NCBI RefSeq assembly: GCF_013618475.1
Contig: NZ_JABJVN010000002.1
Coordinates: forward strand, 868,001-932,000
Source: Saccharibacillus deserti
GTDB lineage: Bacteria > Bacillota > Bacilli > Paenibacillales > Paenibacillaceae
Direction: 5' to 3'
Length of the DNA stretch: 64,000 nucleotides
The notes beneath the pieces are model-generated. The model did not search any database. It saw nothing but the letters and a program-made list of their open reading frames with translations, and was not told the DNA's origin. Made by a program: the position numbers and the translations under genes. Below, piece after piece: positions 20,421-30,284 of the stretch. Positions within the stretch are counted from its first letter, which is position 1; each line of letters starts with the position of its first letter.

Positions 20421-20434
20421 TGCGCTTTTTGCGG

Positions 20435-20479
20435 AAAGCCGCGGCCTCTTCGCTTCGAAGAAAGCCGCGGGCTTTTTTT
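20435..20479 (+). terminator. Rho-independent terminator after dut
   Basis: AAAGCCGCGGC (20435-20445) pairs with GCCGCGGGCTTT with one bulged base. An inner CTTCG/CGAAG pairing and a run of seven T residues complete the structure. Confidence 0.8.
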
Positions 20480-20511
20480 GTTTCGGAACGCTGACATCGG
20501 ATGTATTCGTC

Positions 20512-20540
20512 TTGCATTTTGCCTGGATACAAACTATGAT
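20512..20540 (+). promoter_or_regulatory. Promoter of the asd-dapG-dapA operon
   Basis: TTGCAT (20512-20517) and TATGAT (20535-20540) are 17 bases apart, giving a leader of about 50 bases before asd. This is too short for a lysine riboswitch, and none was seen. Confidence 0.7.
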
Positions 20541-20597
20541 ATTCACAATGCGAACCTTGATGTTTAGCGATTTTGCCCTATAAAAGGAGAGACCCAG

Positions 20598-21641
20598 ATG
20601 TCGAATGAAACGTTTAACGTAGCCGTAGTCGGCGCAACCGGCGCGGTCGGCGAACAAATCCTCAGACTGCTTGAAGAACGCAATTTCCCCGTCAAAACCT
20701 TGAAACTGCTGTCGTCCGCGAGAAGCGCCGGAAGCAAGCTTTCGTTCAAGGGACAAGACGTTACGGTCGAAGAAGCCAAGCCGGAAAGCTTTGAAGGCGT
20801 GCAGATCGCGCTCTTCAGTGCGGGCGGAGACGTCAGCAAGGCGCTCGTGCCTGAAGCGATCAAACGCGGTACGGTATGCATCGACAATACAAGCGCGTTC
20901 CGTATGGATCCGACCGCTCCGCTGGTTGTTCCGGAAGTGAACGAGGAGAAGATTTTCGAGCATAACGGCGTAATCGCCAATCCGAACTGCTCGACGATCC
21001 AGATGGTTGCCGCACTCAAACCGCTGCAGGATCGCTACGGCCTTAAACGGATCATCGTTTCGACGTATCAGGCGGTGTCGGGCTCGGGTGCCAAAGCGAT
21101 TGCCGAACTGAATCGTCAGACCCGCGCCATCGTGAACGGCGAACCGGTCAATCCCGATGTGCTGCCTGTCGCTTCGCTGCCGGTGAAGCATCAGATTGCT
21201 TTTAATGCGGTGCCTCAGATTGACAAGTTTACGGACAACGGATTCACTTATGAAGAAATGAAAATGATCAATGAAACCAAAAAAATCATGGGCGACGAGT
21301 CGCTTCAAGTAACCGCAACCTGTGTGCGTATTCCGGTTGTCTACGGACATTCGGAATCGGTATATGTCGAATTGGGTTCGGAATACGACCTGCGGGAAGT
21401 TCGCGAACTGCTGGAAAATGCCCCGGGCATTACCGTGATCGACGATCCGGCCAATCAGGCTTATCCACTGGCTACCGAAGCCGCCGGCAAAAACGATGTA
21501 TTCGTGGGCCGTCTGCGCCGCGATCTCGATTCGCCGACAGGTCTGAACCTGTGGATCGTCTCCGACAATTTGCTCAAAGGCGCGGCGTGGAACGCCGTGC
21601 AAATCGCGGAAATTATTGCGGCTCGTTCGCAGCAGGCATAA
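20598..21641 (+). CDS. asd: Aspartate-semialdehyde dehydrogenase
   Basis: A 347-residue NADPH-dependent enzyme reducing aspartyl phosphate to aspartate semialdehyde, the branch point to lysine/diaminopimelate, threonine and methionine. The Rossmann motif VGATGAVG lies near residue 10. The catalytic cysteine is in NPNCSTIQM near residue 131, and the conserved histidine lies in the VYGHSESVYVE segment. The ATG at 20598 follows AAAGGAGAG. It opens the asd-dapG-dapA unit; the spoVFA/spoVFB genes found upstream in Bacillus and Paenibacillus are missing. Confidence 0.97.
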   Translation: MSNETFNVAVVGATGAVGEQILRLLEERNFPVKTLKLLSSARSAGSKLSFKGQDVTVEEAKPESFEGVQIALFSAGGDVSKALVPEAIKRGTVCIDNTSAFRMDPTAPLVVPEVNEEKIFEHNGVIANPNCSTIQMVAALKPLQDRYGLKRIIVSTYQAVSGSGAKAIAELNRQTRAIVNGEPVNPDVLPVASLPVKHQIAFNAVPQIDKFTDNGFTYEEMKMINETKKIMGDESLQVTATCVRIPVVYGHSESVYVELGSEYDLREVRELLENAPGITVIDDPANQAYPLATEAAGKNDVFVGRLRRDLDSPTGLNLWIVSDNLLKGAAWNAVQIAEIIAARSQQA

Positions 21642-21657
21642 ACGAAAGGAAGAGACC

Positions 21658-22878
21658 ATGGCTATTCGGGTTCAAAAATTCGGCGGAACGTCGCTGTCTT
21701 CGGAAGAAGCAAGAGTGCACGTCGTCCGTCATATTCAGCGCGAGCTGGCTGCCGGTTATCAGTTGGTCGTCGTCGTTTCCGCAATGGGGCGCAGCGGCGA
21801 TCCCTACGCGACCGACACGCTTCTGGGCTGGGCGGCGGGAACAAGCGGCAAATCGCTTCCCGCCAAAGAGAAAGATTTGCTGATGGGCTGCGGAGAAATC
21901 ATTTCCGCGGCTACCCTCTGCGGCATTTTGCATCAGGAAGGAATCGACGCAACCGTTCTGACGGGTGCGCAGGCCGGATTTATGACGGACAGTCATTTCG
22001 GCAACGCGCGGATTCTGGAGATGCGCCCGGAACGAGTACTGCGCGAGCTTCAGGACCACAGTGTCGTGATCGTCACCGGTTTCCAGGGACAAAACGAATA
22101 CGGAGACCTCACCACCCTCGGCAGAGGCGGCAGCGATACGTCGGCGACGGCGCTTGGCGCTGCACTGCATGCGGAGATCGTGGATATCTATACGGATGTG
22201 AACGGTATTCTGACCGCCGATCCGCGTTTGGTGGAAGACGCCAAACCTCTGGAAGTGGTCAGCTATACGGAAATTTGCAATATGGCGTATCAGGGTGCGA
22301 AAGTCATTCATCCGCGCGCCGTGGAAATTGCCATGCAGGCGCAAATTCCGGTTCGAGTGCGTTCGACATTTTCCGAAGAAGAAGGCACTCTCGTTACGCA
22401 TCCGGAAAACTTTGCGGACGTATCGGCGGGTGTAATCGACCGCTTCGTGACCGGTATTGCCTATGTGAGCAGCGTGACGCAGATTACGGTCGAGCAGCCG
22501 GACCCAAGCGGACAGCTGTCTCTGAACGTATTCAAGGCGATGGCGGAGAATGCGATCAGCGTCGACTTTATCAATGTAACGCCGGTCGGTGCCGTTTATA
22601 CGGTATTCGACTCCGAAGCGGAACGTGCACTGGCTGCCCTGCGGGCTATCGGTTATGAACCGCGCGCTTTGGGAGGCTGCGCCAAAGTATCCGTCATCGG
22701 CGGAGGCATTAACGGAGTTCCGGGAATTATGTCGCATATCGTCGAAGCGCTGACGCTGCAGAACGTGCAGATCCTTCAATCGGCCGACTCGAATACGACA
22801 ATTTGGGTTCTGGTCAAAAAAGACGATATGGTCAAAGCGCTTAAAGCGCTGCATGCCCGCTTCGAGCTGCACCGTTAA
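21658..22878 (+). CDS. dapG: Aspartokinase I (DapG type)
   Basis: A 406-residue aspartate kinase (B. subtilis DapG has 404), the first step of the aspartate pathway. The N-terminal KFGGTSLSSEEA is the kinase signature, and FQGQNEYGDLTTLGRGGSD forms the substrate site. Two C-terminal ACT domains (about residues 265-406) give allosteric control; DapG is inhibited by diaminopimelate in B. subtilis. The ATG at 21658 follows AAAGGAAG; an in-frame upstream extension to 21616 has no ribosome binding site. It lies 16 bases after asd. Confidence 0.95.
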   Translation: MAIRVQKFGGTSLSSEEARVHVVRHIQRELAAGYQLVVVVSAMGRSGDPYATDTLLGWAAGTSGKSLPAKEKDLLMGCGEIISAATLCGILHQEGIDATVLTGAQAGFMTDSHFGNARILEMRPERVLRELQDHSVVIVTGFQGQNEYGDLTTLGRGGSDTSATALGAALHAEIVDIYTDVNGILTADPRLVEDAKPLEVVSYTEICNMAYQGAKVIHPRAVEIAMQAQIPVRVRSTFSEEEGTLVTHPENFADVSAGVIDRFVTGIAYVSSVTQITVEQPDPSGQLSLNVFKAMAENAISVDFINVTPVGAVYTVFDSEAERALAALRAIGYEPRALGGCAKVSVIGGGINGVPGIMSHIVEALTLQNVQILQSADSNTTIWVLVKKDDMVKALKALHARFELHR

Positions 22879-22929
22879 CCCGGGCCCGGACCGCGCCTAT
22901 CAAAGAGCACGAAGAAGGAGAGAATGAAA

Positions 22930-23814
22930 ATGGATTTCGGACGATTGATAACCGCCATGGTCACTCCTTTTGACGAGCAGGGAGAAGTGGCTTGGACAGA
23001 GGTTCCCGCTCTGATCGATATGCTGATCGAGCGGCAGCGGACACAGTCGATCGTCGTGTTCGGCACGACGGGCGAATCGCCGACATTGAGCGACGAAGAA
23101 AAAATAAAGCTGCTGGATCTTGCGGTGCGCCATGCGGCGGGACGCTGCAGAATCATCGCGGGGACAGGCAGCAACGACACGAAACACAGCATCGAACTGA
23201 CACGGGAAGCGGAGAAAGCCGGAGCCGACGGAGTCCTTCTCGTCGTTCCTTATTACAACCGACCGAACCAGAACGGCTTGTACGCGCATTTTGCGGCTGT
23301 TGCCGAGGCGACCAAACTTCCGGTTATGCTGTACAACGTACCGAGCCGGACGGCGTCGAACCTGGAAGCGGAAACCACGCTTCGTTTGGCACAGCTGCCG
23401 AACGTGGTGGCTGTCAAGGAATGCGGTCCGACCGAGCAGGTTGCTTATATCGCGGCGAATGCGCCCGAAGGATTCCGCGTCTACTCCGGCGACGATACGG
23501 CTTCGCTGTCGGCTCTGTCCGTCGGGGCCTACGGGATCGTCAGCGTAGCCAGCCATGTGGTAGGGGCCCGGATGAGCGAGATGCTTGCGGCGCATGCCGG
23601 GGGAGAAGCGGATCAAGCGGCGGTGGTGTACCATTCGCTGCTGCCCGTATTCAAAGGACTTTTCGCCTGTCCGCATCCGGTGCCGAATCCGGTAGCCGTT
23701 AAATACGCTCTTCAACTGAGAGGCTTCGGGGTCGGCGGGGTAAGACTTCCGCTGGTCGAAGCGGCGGAAGACGAGAAGCGTTACATCGAACGGTTTATGG
23801 CCGAATTCGACTGA
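22930..23814 (+). CDS. dapA: 4-hydroxy-tetrahydrodipicolinate synthase
   Basis: A 294-residue class I aldolase condensing pyruvate and aspartate semialdehyde, committing flux to diaminopimelate and lysine. The N-terminal GRLITAMVTPFD, the GTTGESPTLS loop, the tyrosine in PYYNRPNQNG and the Schiff-base lysine in VAVKECGPT are intact. The ATG at 22930 was chosen because AAGGAG lies nine bases upstream. The in-frame ATG at 22924 is only three bases from that site, but would add just two residues. It ends the asd-dapG-dapA operon, followed by a strong terminator. Confidence 0.95.
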   Translation: MDFGRLITAMVTPFDEQGEVAWTEVPALIDMLIERQRTQSIVVFGTTGESPTLSDEEKIKLLDLAVRHAAGRCRIIAGTGSNDTKHSIELTREAEKAGADGVLLVVPYYNRPNQNGLYAHFAAVAEATKLPVMLYNVPSRTASNLEAETTLRLAQLPNVVAVKECGPTEQVAYIAANAPEGFRVYSGDDTASLSALSVGAYGIVSVASHVVGARMSEMLAAHAGGEADQAAVVYHSLLPVFKGLFACPHPVPNPVAVKYALQLRGFGVGGVRLPLVEAAEDEKRYIERFMAEFD

Positions 23815-23830
23815 ATGTGAATAAAACCAT

Positions 23831-23873
23831 ACAAAAAAGCGTTGTTTCTTTTGAAGAAACAGCGCTTTTTTGT
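23831..23873 (+). terminator. Strong rho-independent terminator after dapA
   Basis: A 20-base arm at 23831-23850 pairs with 23854-23873 with a single G-U pair and a three-base TTG loop. The right arm ends in a run of T residues, and the A-rich left arm means it could also work in the other direction. Confidence 0.9.
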
Positions 23874-23949
23874 ATGCCCAAAAGGCTTGGGAATCAACGA
23901 TTGAACGGCTCGGCCCGCAGGGTGTAAAGGGAATGAGAGGGCTTTCGAC

Positions 23950-23979
23950 TTGTATTTTGGGTTTTCATTCATGTATAAT
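23950..23979 (+). promoter_or_regulatory. Promoter of the RNase J gene
   Basis: TTGTAT (23950-23955) and a perfect TATAAT (23974-23979) are separated by 18 bases. The start would be near 23986, leaving a leader of about 230 bases. Confidence 0.7.
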
Positions 23980-23985
23980 GGATGC

Positions 23986-24219
23986 AAGTGACTGGGTGCG
24001 GGTTATAGAAAAACAACACGAACCATATTTGACGGAGGTTCGTGCATCGGCTTGATCGATCGGCATCGGGCGGCTTTTGCGTACAAAAAGCCCTCTCGAA
24101 ATCGTGAGGTGAAAGTCCTTGTTCGAGCTATGCCAAAAACCGGAAAAATAGCAAACGTCCAACATTTATAAAACAAATATCGCATAATGACTACTATTAT
24201 TTTAGGAGGTTTATCTATC
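23986..24219 (+). promoter_or_regulatory. Long structured leader of the RNase J gene
   Basis: This stretch holds no convincing gene but at least three consecutive hairpins: CACGAACC/GGTTCGTG (24017-24044, perfect eight pairs), GGCTTTTG with CAAAAAGCC (24072-24092), and CCTCTCG/CGTGAGG (24092-24109, one mismatch). An AT-rich single-stranded region follows, then AGGAGGT at 24204-24210. No known riboswitch signature was recognised. A role in RNase J self-regulation or mRNA stability is possible. Confidence 0.5.
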
Positions 24220-25902
24220 TTGGTAAAGAAAAACAATACCGCAGAGAAATTGACAATTTTCGCCCTGGGCGGCGTCGGCGAGATCGGCAAAAATATGTAT
24301 GTCGTTCAGTACGGTGACGATATCGTCGTTATCGACGCCGGGCTGAAGTTCCCGGAAGAAGACATGCTGGGCATCGATCTGGTTATCCCGGATATCAGTT
24401 ACCTGACGGAAAATCGCGATAAAGTCAGAGCGATTATCGTCACTCACGGTCACGAAGATCACATCGGCGGTCTTCCTTATGTCCTCAAGCATCTGAACGT
24501 GCCGCTTTACGCGACAAAACTGACCCTGGGTCTGATCGAGAACAAACTTCGCGAAGCGAACCTGCTTGGCGAAACGAAGCGCATTCTGATCAACGCCGAT
24601 TCCGAACTGAAGCTGGGCAGCACGCTGACCGCTACGTTCTTCAAAACAAACCACAGTATTCCGGATTCCGTCGGGGTATGCATCGAAACGCCGGAAGGCA
24701 ATGTCGTTCATACGGGCGACTTTAAATTCGACCACACGCCGGTCAACGATCAGTTCGCCGATCTGCAGCGTATGGCCGAAATCGGACAAAAAGGCGTTCT
24801 GGCTCTGCTGTCCGACAGCACCAACGCCGAAAAACCGGGCTTTACGCCTTCCGAGCGCAGCGTAGGCGTCGTTCTGGAAGACATTTTCCGCAAAGCCCGC
24901 CAGCGTGTGGTCGTCGCGACCTTTGCTTCCAACGTACACCGGATTCAACAAGTCGTAAATGCCGCAGTGGCGACCGACCGCAAGATTGTCGTAATCGGAC
25001 GCAGCATGGTGAACGTCGTAGCCATCGCTTCGGAGCTTGGCTATCTGGAAATTCCGGAAGGCATGATCATCGAGCCGGAAGAGATCAACCGTATCGGAGC
25101 CGACCGCGTTGCCATTCTGTGCACGGGCAGTCAGGGCGAGCCGATGTCGGCGCTCAGCCGCATGGCGCGTTCTACGCACCGCAAAGTGGACATTTTGCCG
25201 GGCGACACGGTAATCATTGCCGCGACGCCGGTTCCGGGTAACGAAAAATACGTAGGCCGTACGATTGATGCCCTGTTCCGCCTTGGCGCCGAAGTGATCT
25301 ATAGCGGTTCGAACAAAGGCGTTCACGTATCGGGTCACGGTTCGCAGGAAGAATTGAAGCTGATGCTGAACCTGATGCGTCCGAAATTCTTTATCCCGAT
25401 CCACGGCGAATACCGCATGCTTCGCAAACACGCACAGCTGGGCGAATCGATCGGCGTCGATCCGGACAACATCTTCCTGATCGATATCGGCGATACGGTT
25501 GAAATTCACAACGGCGAGGCCCGCAAAGCAGGCAAAGTGCCTTCCGGCAACGTTCTGATCGACGGACTGGGTGTAGGCGACGTAGGCAACATCGTTCTGC
25601 GTGACCGCAAACTGCTGTCGCAGGACGGAATTCTGGTTGTTGTGGTTACGCTCAGCAAGCAGGACGGCCGTATCGTTTCGGGACCGGACATCATTTCGCG
25701 CGGATTCGTATATGTGCGTGAGTCCGAAGGACTGCTTGACGAAGCCAACCGTGTCGTAACCAGCACGCTGCAGCGTCTGATGAGCGAAAATGTCAACGAA
25801 TGGGCTTCGCTCAAATCGGGCGTCAAAGACTCGCTGGGACGTTTCCTCTTCGATCAAACCCGCCGCCGTCCGATGATCCTGCCGATCATCATGGAAGTTT
25901 AA
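24220..25902 (+). CDS. rnj: Ribonuclease J
   Basis: A 560-residue metallo-beta-lactamase/beta-CASP ribonuclease with 5'-3' exonuclease and endonuclease activity, central to mRNA decay and rRNA processing. The zinc motif HGHEDHIGG lies near residue 75, the beta-CASP domain spans about residues 210-380, and HVSGHGSQEEL and PIHGEYRMLRKH belong to the later catalytic motifs. By position (after dapA) it corresponds to B. subtilis rnjB, although paralogue identity was not tested. The TTG at 24220 was chosen because AGGAGGT lies nine bases upstream; an upstream ATG at 24187 precedes that site. Confidence 0.94.
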   Translation: MVKKNNTAEKLTIFALGGVGEIGKNMYVVQYGDDIVVIDAGLKFPEEDMLGIDLVIPDISYLTENRDKVRAIIVTHGHEDHIGGLPYVLKHLNVPLYATKLTLGLIENKLREANLLGETKRILINADSELKLGSTLTATFFKTNHSIPDSVGVCIETPEGNVVHTGDFKFDHTPVNDQFADLQRMAEIGQKGVLALLSDSTNAEKPGFTPSERSVGVVLEDIFRKARQRVVVATFASNVHRIQQVVNAAVATDRKIVVIGRSMVNVVAIASELGYLEIPEGMIIEPEEINRIGADRVAILCTGSQGEPMSALSRMARSTHRKVDILPGDTVIIAATPVPGNEKYVGRTIDALFRLGAEVIYSGSNKGVHVSGHGSQEELKLMLNLMRPKFFIPIHGEYRMLRKHAQLGESIGVDPDNIFLIDIGDTVEIHNGEARKAGKVPSGNVLIDGLGVGDVGNIVLRDRKLLSQDGILVVVVTLSKQDGRIVSGPDIISRGFVYVRESEGLLDEANRVVTSTLQRLMSENVNEWASLKSGVKDSLGRFLFDQTRRRPMILPIIMEV

Positions 25903-25939
25903 TCAGCCGCGCAGCGGTTTTATAATTCGGGCTTTTCCC

Positions 25940-25998
25940 GCCCTTCTCCGGACGATCTTGCAAACGGTCCCGACGGAGAAGGGCTTTTTGCTTTTTTA
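25940..25998 (+). terminator. Rho-independent terminator after the RNase J gene
   Basis: GCCCTTCTCCG (25940-25950) pairs perfectly with CGGAGAAGGGC (25974-25984). T-rich bases follow at 25985-25997. Confidence 0.88.
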
Positions 25999-26086
25999 AC
26001 GGAAGAAGGAAGCGGTTTTTATCTGCCTTTTGGCGAACTTATGTGCTATTATGGGAAGAGTGTTTTAACGGCAGGAGGGATCGGAA

Positions 26087-28777
26087 TTGGCTCCGAAAAA
26101 AGGGACAACGGCACGCGGCGGCAGCAAGCCTCGTTCGGGCGGCAGCCGCAAAACGCCGGCCAAAAGCAGCAAAAAAAAGAACGGGTCGCTTGCGAGCGCT
26201 CTTAAATATGAAATTTACGGCATTGTGCTGATTACCTTGTCCGTGATCGGACTGTCCGGTCAGGCTTTTATCGGTCAGCTGCTGTCGGCAGGTTTCGGTC
26301 TGGTACTGGGCAAAGCTTATGCGGTCATTCCGCTGCTGGGAATCTATACAGGGTTATATCTGATGATTCGGCGGGGACTTCCGTACGGCTGGAGCGCCCG
26401 CAAGTCGGGACTGGTCCTGATGTCTCTGGCGGGCGTTCTGATGCTGTCGATTGGGGAGATCCAGGCCCATTCCGAGCTTGAAGGACGGATGGGCGCCCAA
26501 GAGATTGTATCGGCCGCTCAAAGCGATCTTCATCGGTCGCTTATCGCTCCCGACGCCAAGATGGAACAAACGACTCCGTTCCTTCGCCCGATCGGCGGAG
26601 GCTACTTTGGTGCGCTGATGCTGTCGCTGCTCTTCCTTATGGTCGGAATGGCGGGAGCGAAACTTGCGGCAGCCGTCCTGCTGATCATCGGTCTGATGCT
26701 GATTACCCAGATGTCCTATGTGGACCTGATGGGCATGCTGCGACGCAAAGCCGGCGATGCGGCTCGTTCGGCGGGAGCGCGTCTGAAGGAAGAACGCGAA
26801 GCGTCCGAAGAGCGGAGGATCGAAGCCGATGCCCGTTCCAAAGAGAAAGCCGAAGCGGCCAAGAGCAGACGCGAAGCGCTGCCGGAACCGGAAGACGGCG
26901 GACGGCGCGGCCTGACCGCCGCTCTGCCTGGACGCCGCAAAGCTCCCGAGGAAGCCGAAGCTGCGGAAGTTCCTCGGGATGAATTCAAGGTGACAGGCGT
27001 CTACGGCGTGCCAAGCGAACAGCGCGAACGCGAGAGCGTTTCGGTGGAAGAAGAACGGCAGGCACCGATTATCCGGGACTTTTTCGAGCGTATCCGGGCA
27101 GAGAAGAAGATCGATTCGACTCCCGGTACCGAGGAGCTTCCGTTATCCGACGATGCCGAAGATTTCATCGCGGCGGAAGAAGAACTGCCGCCGACCGGGA
27201 CAACGGTTTCCGTGTCGACGGGGCAGTCGGCAGACGCCGGATCCGGAGCGATCGCCGTGCCTCTCCCCGAAGGCGATCCGTCGATCCCCGCCGCGGCCGG
27301 CGAACTGCTGGAAACTGCCGCGGGCGAGCGGCTGAAGCCGCCTCCCCAGCCTTACAAACTGCCTCCGCTCGGTCTGCTGGCCATGCCCAAAGAAGACACG
27401 ACTTCGACAAGTCAAGCGGACTACATGCAGACGGCCCGCAAGCTGGAAGCGACGCTGGAAAGCTTTGGTGTTCGTGCCCGAGTACTTGAAGTCGTAAGAG
27501 GGCCGGCGGTTACCCGCTACGAGATCCAGCCGGATGTCGGGGTCAAGGTAAGCCGGGTCGTCGGTCTGACCGACGATATCGCCCTGGCGCTCGCCGCCAA
27601 AGATATCCGGATGGAAGCGCCGATCCCGGGCAAGTCCGCAATCGGCATCGAAGTGCCCAACAACGAAGTCTCCATGGTGACGATGCGCGAGGTGATGGAT
27701 TCGCCGGTATTCGAAGAAGCGGCTTCCAAACTTACCGTCGCTTTCGGCCGGGATATTTCGGGTCAGACCATCGTCGGCAACCTGGCCCGGATGCCCCATC
27801 TGCTTGTGGCGGGTGCGACGGGTTCGGGCAAATCGGTCTGTATCAACGGTATTATTGCAAGTATTCTGTACAAAGCGAAGCCGGACGAAGTCAAGTTTCT
27901 GATGGTCGATCCCAAGATGGTGGAACTTAACATCTACAACGGGATCCCGCATCTGCTGGCGCCGGTCGTGACCGATCCCCGGCGGGCGTCGCTTGCGCTC
28001 AAGAAGATCGTCGTCGAGATGGAGAAGCGGTACGAACTGTTTTCCAAATCGTCCACCCGAAATATCGAAGGCTACAACACGCTGATGAAAGACAATCCTT
28101 CGGCGATCCTGCCGTATATCGTCGTCATTGTCGACGAACTGGCCGATCTGATGATGGTTGCGGCCGGCGACGTCGAAGATGCGATTGCGCGTCTCGCGCA
28201 GATGGCACGGGCGGCCGGCATCCATCTGATTATTGCCACGCAGCGTCCTTCGGTCGATGTCATTACAGGCGTAATCAAAGCCAATATCCCTTCGCGGATC
28301 GCATTCGGCGTCTCGTCGCAGGTCGACTCGCGGACGATTCTCGATATGGGCGGCGCGGAGAAGCTGCTCGGCAGGGGCGATATGCTCTTTATGCCGATGG
28401 GCGCGTCCAAACCGATTCGGGTTCAGGGCGCTTTTCTCAGCGACAACGAAGTGGAAGAAATCGTCGCGTACTGCAGCGGTCAGGCCGAAGCGGAATACGA
28501 TACGGCACTGGTTCCGGAAATCGACGAGAACGCCGCCCAACCGGAAGAGGTCATGGACGAATTGTACGATCAGGCGGTACAAATCGTCGTCGAAGCCAAG
28601 CAGGCTTCCGTTTCGCTGCTTCAGCGGCGCATGAGAGTCGGGTATACGCGCGCGGGACGTCTGGTCGACGCCATGGAAGCCCGCGGTGTAGTCGGCCCTT
28701 ACGAGGGCAGCAAGCCGCGCGAGGTGCTGATCTCGATCGAACAGCTGCAGGCCAGCCGGGCGGCGGCCGGTTCTTGA
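26087..28777 (+). CDS. ftsK: DNA translocase FtsK/SpoIIIE
   Basis: An 896-residue septal DNA pump. A basic N-terminus is followed by membrane segments at about residues 40-125 and 172-210, then a long charged linker (about 220-440), the alpha/beta motor domain with Walker [10 protein letters not shown] near residue 575 and Walker [12 protein letters not shown] near residue 682, and a C-terminal gamma winged helix ([20 protein letters not shown]) that reads oriented DNA motifs. In this chromosomal position the B. subtilis gene is spoIIIE; vegetative FtsK and SpoIIIE cannot be told apart by eye. The TTG at 26087 follows GGAGGG. The sporulation gene tepA that normally precedes it is absent. Confidence 0.95.
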   Translation: MAPKKGTTARGGSKPRSGGSRKTPAKSSKKKNGSLASALKYEIYGIVLITLSVIGLSGQAFIGQLLSAGFGLVLGKAYAVIPLLGIYTGLYLMIRRGLPYGWSARKSGLVLMSLAGVLMLSIGEIQAHSELEGRMGAQEIVSAAQSDLHRSLIAPDAKMEQTTPFLRPIGGGYFGALMLSLLFLMVGMAGAKLAAAVLLIIGLMLITQMSYVDLMGMLRRKAGDAARSAGARLKEEREASEERRIEADARSKEKAEAAKSRREALPEPEDGGRRGLTAALPGRRKAPEEAEAAEVPRDEFKVTGVYGVPSEQRERESVSVEEERQAPIIRDFFERIRAEKKIDSTPGTEELPLSDDAEDFIAAEEELPPTGTTVSVSTGQSADAGSGAIAVPLPEGDPSIPAAAGELLETAAGERLKPPPQPYKLPPLGLLAMPKEDTTSTSQADYMQTARKLEATLESFGVRARVLEVVRGPAVTRYEIQPDVGVKVSRVVGLTDDIALALAAKDIRMEAPIPGKSAIGIEVPNNEVSMVTMREVMDSPVFEEAASKLTVAFGRDISGQTIVGNLARMPHLLVAGATGSGKSVCINGIIASILYKAKPDEVKFLMVDPKMVELNIYNGIPHLLAPVVTDPRRASLALKKIVVEMEKRYELFSKSSTRNIEGYNTLMKDNPSAILPYIVVIVDELADLMMVAAGDVEDAIARLAQMARAAGIHLIIATQRPSVDVITGVIKANIPSRIAFGVSSQVDSRTILDMGGAEKLLGRGDMLFMPMGASKPIRVQGAFLSDNEVEEIVAYCSGQAEAEYDTALVPEIDENAAQPEEVMDELYDQAVQIVVEAKQASVSLLQRRMRVGYTRAGRLVDAMEARGVVGPYEGSKPREVLISIEQLQASRAAAGS

Positions 28778-28892
28778 TCGCGTAAATGAAACGCCAATCG
28801 ATTTCGTCGTTCGCAGCTGCGGCGCTTTGCGCCTCTGCGGATGCCGGGATCTTTTTCGTTTTCCGTCCTTTTTGGCTGGGGACTTCTCCGGG

Positions 28893-28922
28893 TTGATTCC
28901 CCTCTCGGCGTTGGGTTAGAAT
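28893..28922 (+). promoter_or_regulatory. Candidate promoter of the ymfF-ymfH-ymfI operon
   Basis: TTGATT (28893-28898) and TAGAAT (28917-28922) are 18 bases apart in the 218-base gap between ftsK and ymfF. The rest of the gap shows no gene or clear terminator. Confidence 0.45.
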
Positions 28923-28995
28923 AATCAAGAATGGTTAGAATTCAAGAATATGAATGGACCGAGCGGAATCCGCCGAAGCCTAAGGAGTGATAACG

Positions 28996-30282
28996 ATGAG
29001 TATGACAGGATTTGAACGGGCAGCGGAAGGCCGGATACGTATCCATGTGCTGCCGACCAAGCGGTTTAAGACGTTTGCCGTTTCCCTGTATGCCGGAGCT
29101 TCGCTGCAAGAAGAAACGGTAACGCCGATTGCGCTGACGCCTTTCGTGCTGCGCCGGGGCAGTGCCGCCTATCCGGAGACCATTTTGTTTCGCGAACGAC
29201 TCGAAGAATTGTACGGAGCCGGATTCGGTTTTGATGTATATAAACGCGACGGCAGCCAGATTGTCCAGTTTCGTATGGATACGATCAATGATGCTTTTGT
29301 AGGCAAAGAGGAGCAGCTGCTCGGGAACTCGCTGGCTTTCCTCGGCGAAACGCTGACTCGGCCCGCGTTGGAGAGCGGTGTTTTCAAAAGCAAATTCGTC
29401 GACGCCGAACGCGATAACGTACGCAAAAAGCTGGACGCGATCATCAACAACAAAGCCCGTTACGCCGGCGCCCGCTGCGTGGAAGAAATGTTTGCCGGAG
29501 AATCCTATCGTCTGAATGCGCTCGGCAAAAGAGAAGCGCTCGAACATCTGGACGCTTCTTCGCTGCACGAATCCTATCGCAAATGGCTGTCGGAAGCGGT
29601 ACTGGACCTGTACGTGGTCGGCGATACGACGCTTGCAGAAGTCCAAGGCCTCGTGCATAAGCATTTCGATATTGCCGGACCGGGACATTCGCCGTACGAA
29701 TACGCAAGAAGCGCCAAAAGCGAAGGGGTGGGCAACCCGCATATCGTCAAAGAAACAATGGACGTATCGCAGGGCAAACTCAATATCGGATTCAAAACGT
29801 CGATCGACTATGCGGATGACCGTTATGCGTCGGCGCTTGTCTATAACGGCGTACTGGGCGGCTATCCGCATTCGAAGCTGTTCCAGAACGTGCGGGAAAA
29901 AGCGAGCCTGGCCTATTACGCTTCGTCGCAGTATGAACCGCACAAAGCATTCGGGACTATCCAATCGGGGATCGAGATCGGCAATTACGAACGTGCGTTG
30001 GAGATTATCCGGGTGCAGCTCGATGCCATGAAAGCGGGAGAGATTACCGAAATCGAACTTAGTCAGACCCAGGCTATGCTGGGCAACGATCTGCGTGAAA
30101 TTCGCGACTCCGCGTTCCAGATGATTCATCACGATTTCGGCGGACGGCTGTCCGGACGCGAACGTTCCGTCTCCGAGCTGCTCGAACAGGTCGAGAGCAT
30201 GACGGCGCAGCAGGTGGCCGAAGCGGCGCAGAATTTCCGGCTCGACACCATTTACTTTTTGACGGGAAAAGAGGGGGAATAA
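28996..30282 (+). CDS. ymfF: Inactive M16-type peptidase-like protein YmfF (EF-P modification associated)
   Basis: A 428-residue M16-fold protein in which the position of the zinc motif is degenerate: the segment ALTPFVLRRGSAAYPET replaces HxxEH, so it should not be a peptidase by itself. The second-half hallmark HSKLFQNVREKASLAYYA is kept. It directly precedes the active partner YmfH, like the paired subunits of mitochondrial processing peptidase. Homologues are annotated as associated with 5-aminopentanol modification of elongation factor P. The ATG at 28996 follows AAGGAG by eight bases; an in-frame GTG lies at 28987. Confidence 0.9.
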   Translation: MSMTGFERAAEGRIRIHVLPTKRFKTFAVSLYAGASLQEETVTPIALTPFVLRRGSAAYPETILFRERLEELYGAGFGFDVYKRDGSQIVQFRMDTINDAFVGKEEQLLGNSLAFLGETLTRPALESGVFKSKFVDAERDNVRKKLDAIINNKARYAGARCVEEMFAGESYRLNALGKREALEHLDASSLHESYRKWLSEAVLDLYVVGDTTLAEVQGLVHKHFDIAGPGHSPYEYARSAKSEGVGNPHIVKETMDVSQGKLNIGFKTSIDYADDRYASALVYNGVLGGYPHSKLFQNVREKASLAYYASSQYEPHKAFGTIQSGIEIGNYERALEIIRVQLDAMKAGEITEIELSQTQAMLGNDLREIRDSAFQMIHHDFGGRLSGRERSVSELLEQVESMTAQQVAEAAQNFRLDTIYFLTGKEGE

Positions 30283-30284
30283 CG

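Noticed and set aside
23978-24055. A 25-codon frame at the start of the RNase J leader that could be a leader peptide
   Set aside because: Its ATG overlaps the -10 box, so it would not be in the transcript, and it has no ribosome binding site.
24107-24125. GTGAAAGTCC-like string resembling parts of group II introns or riboswitches
   Set aside because: No domain V, reverse transcriptase or other matching elements nearby; a chance short match.
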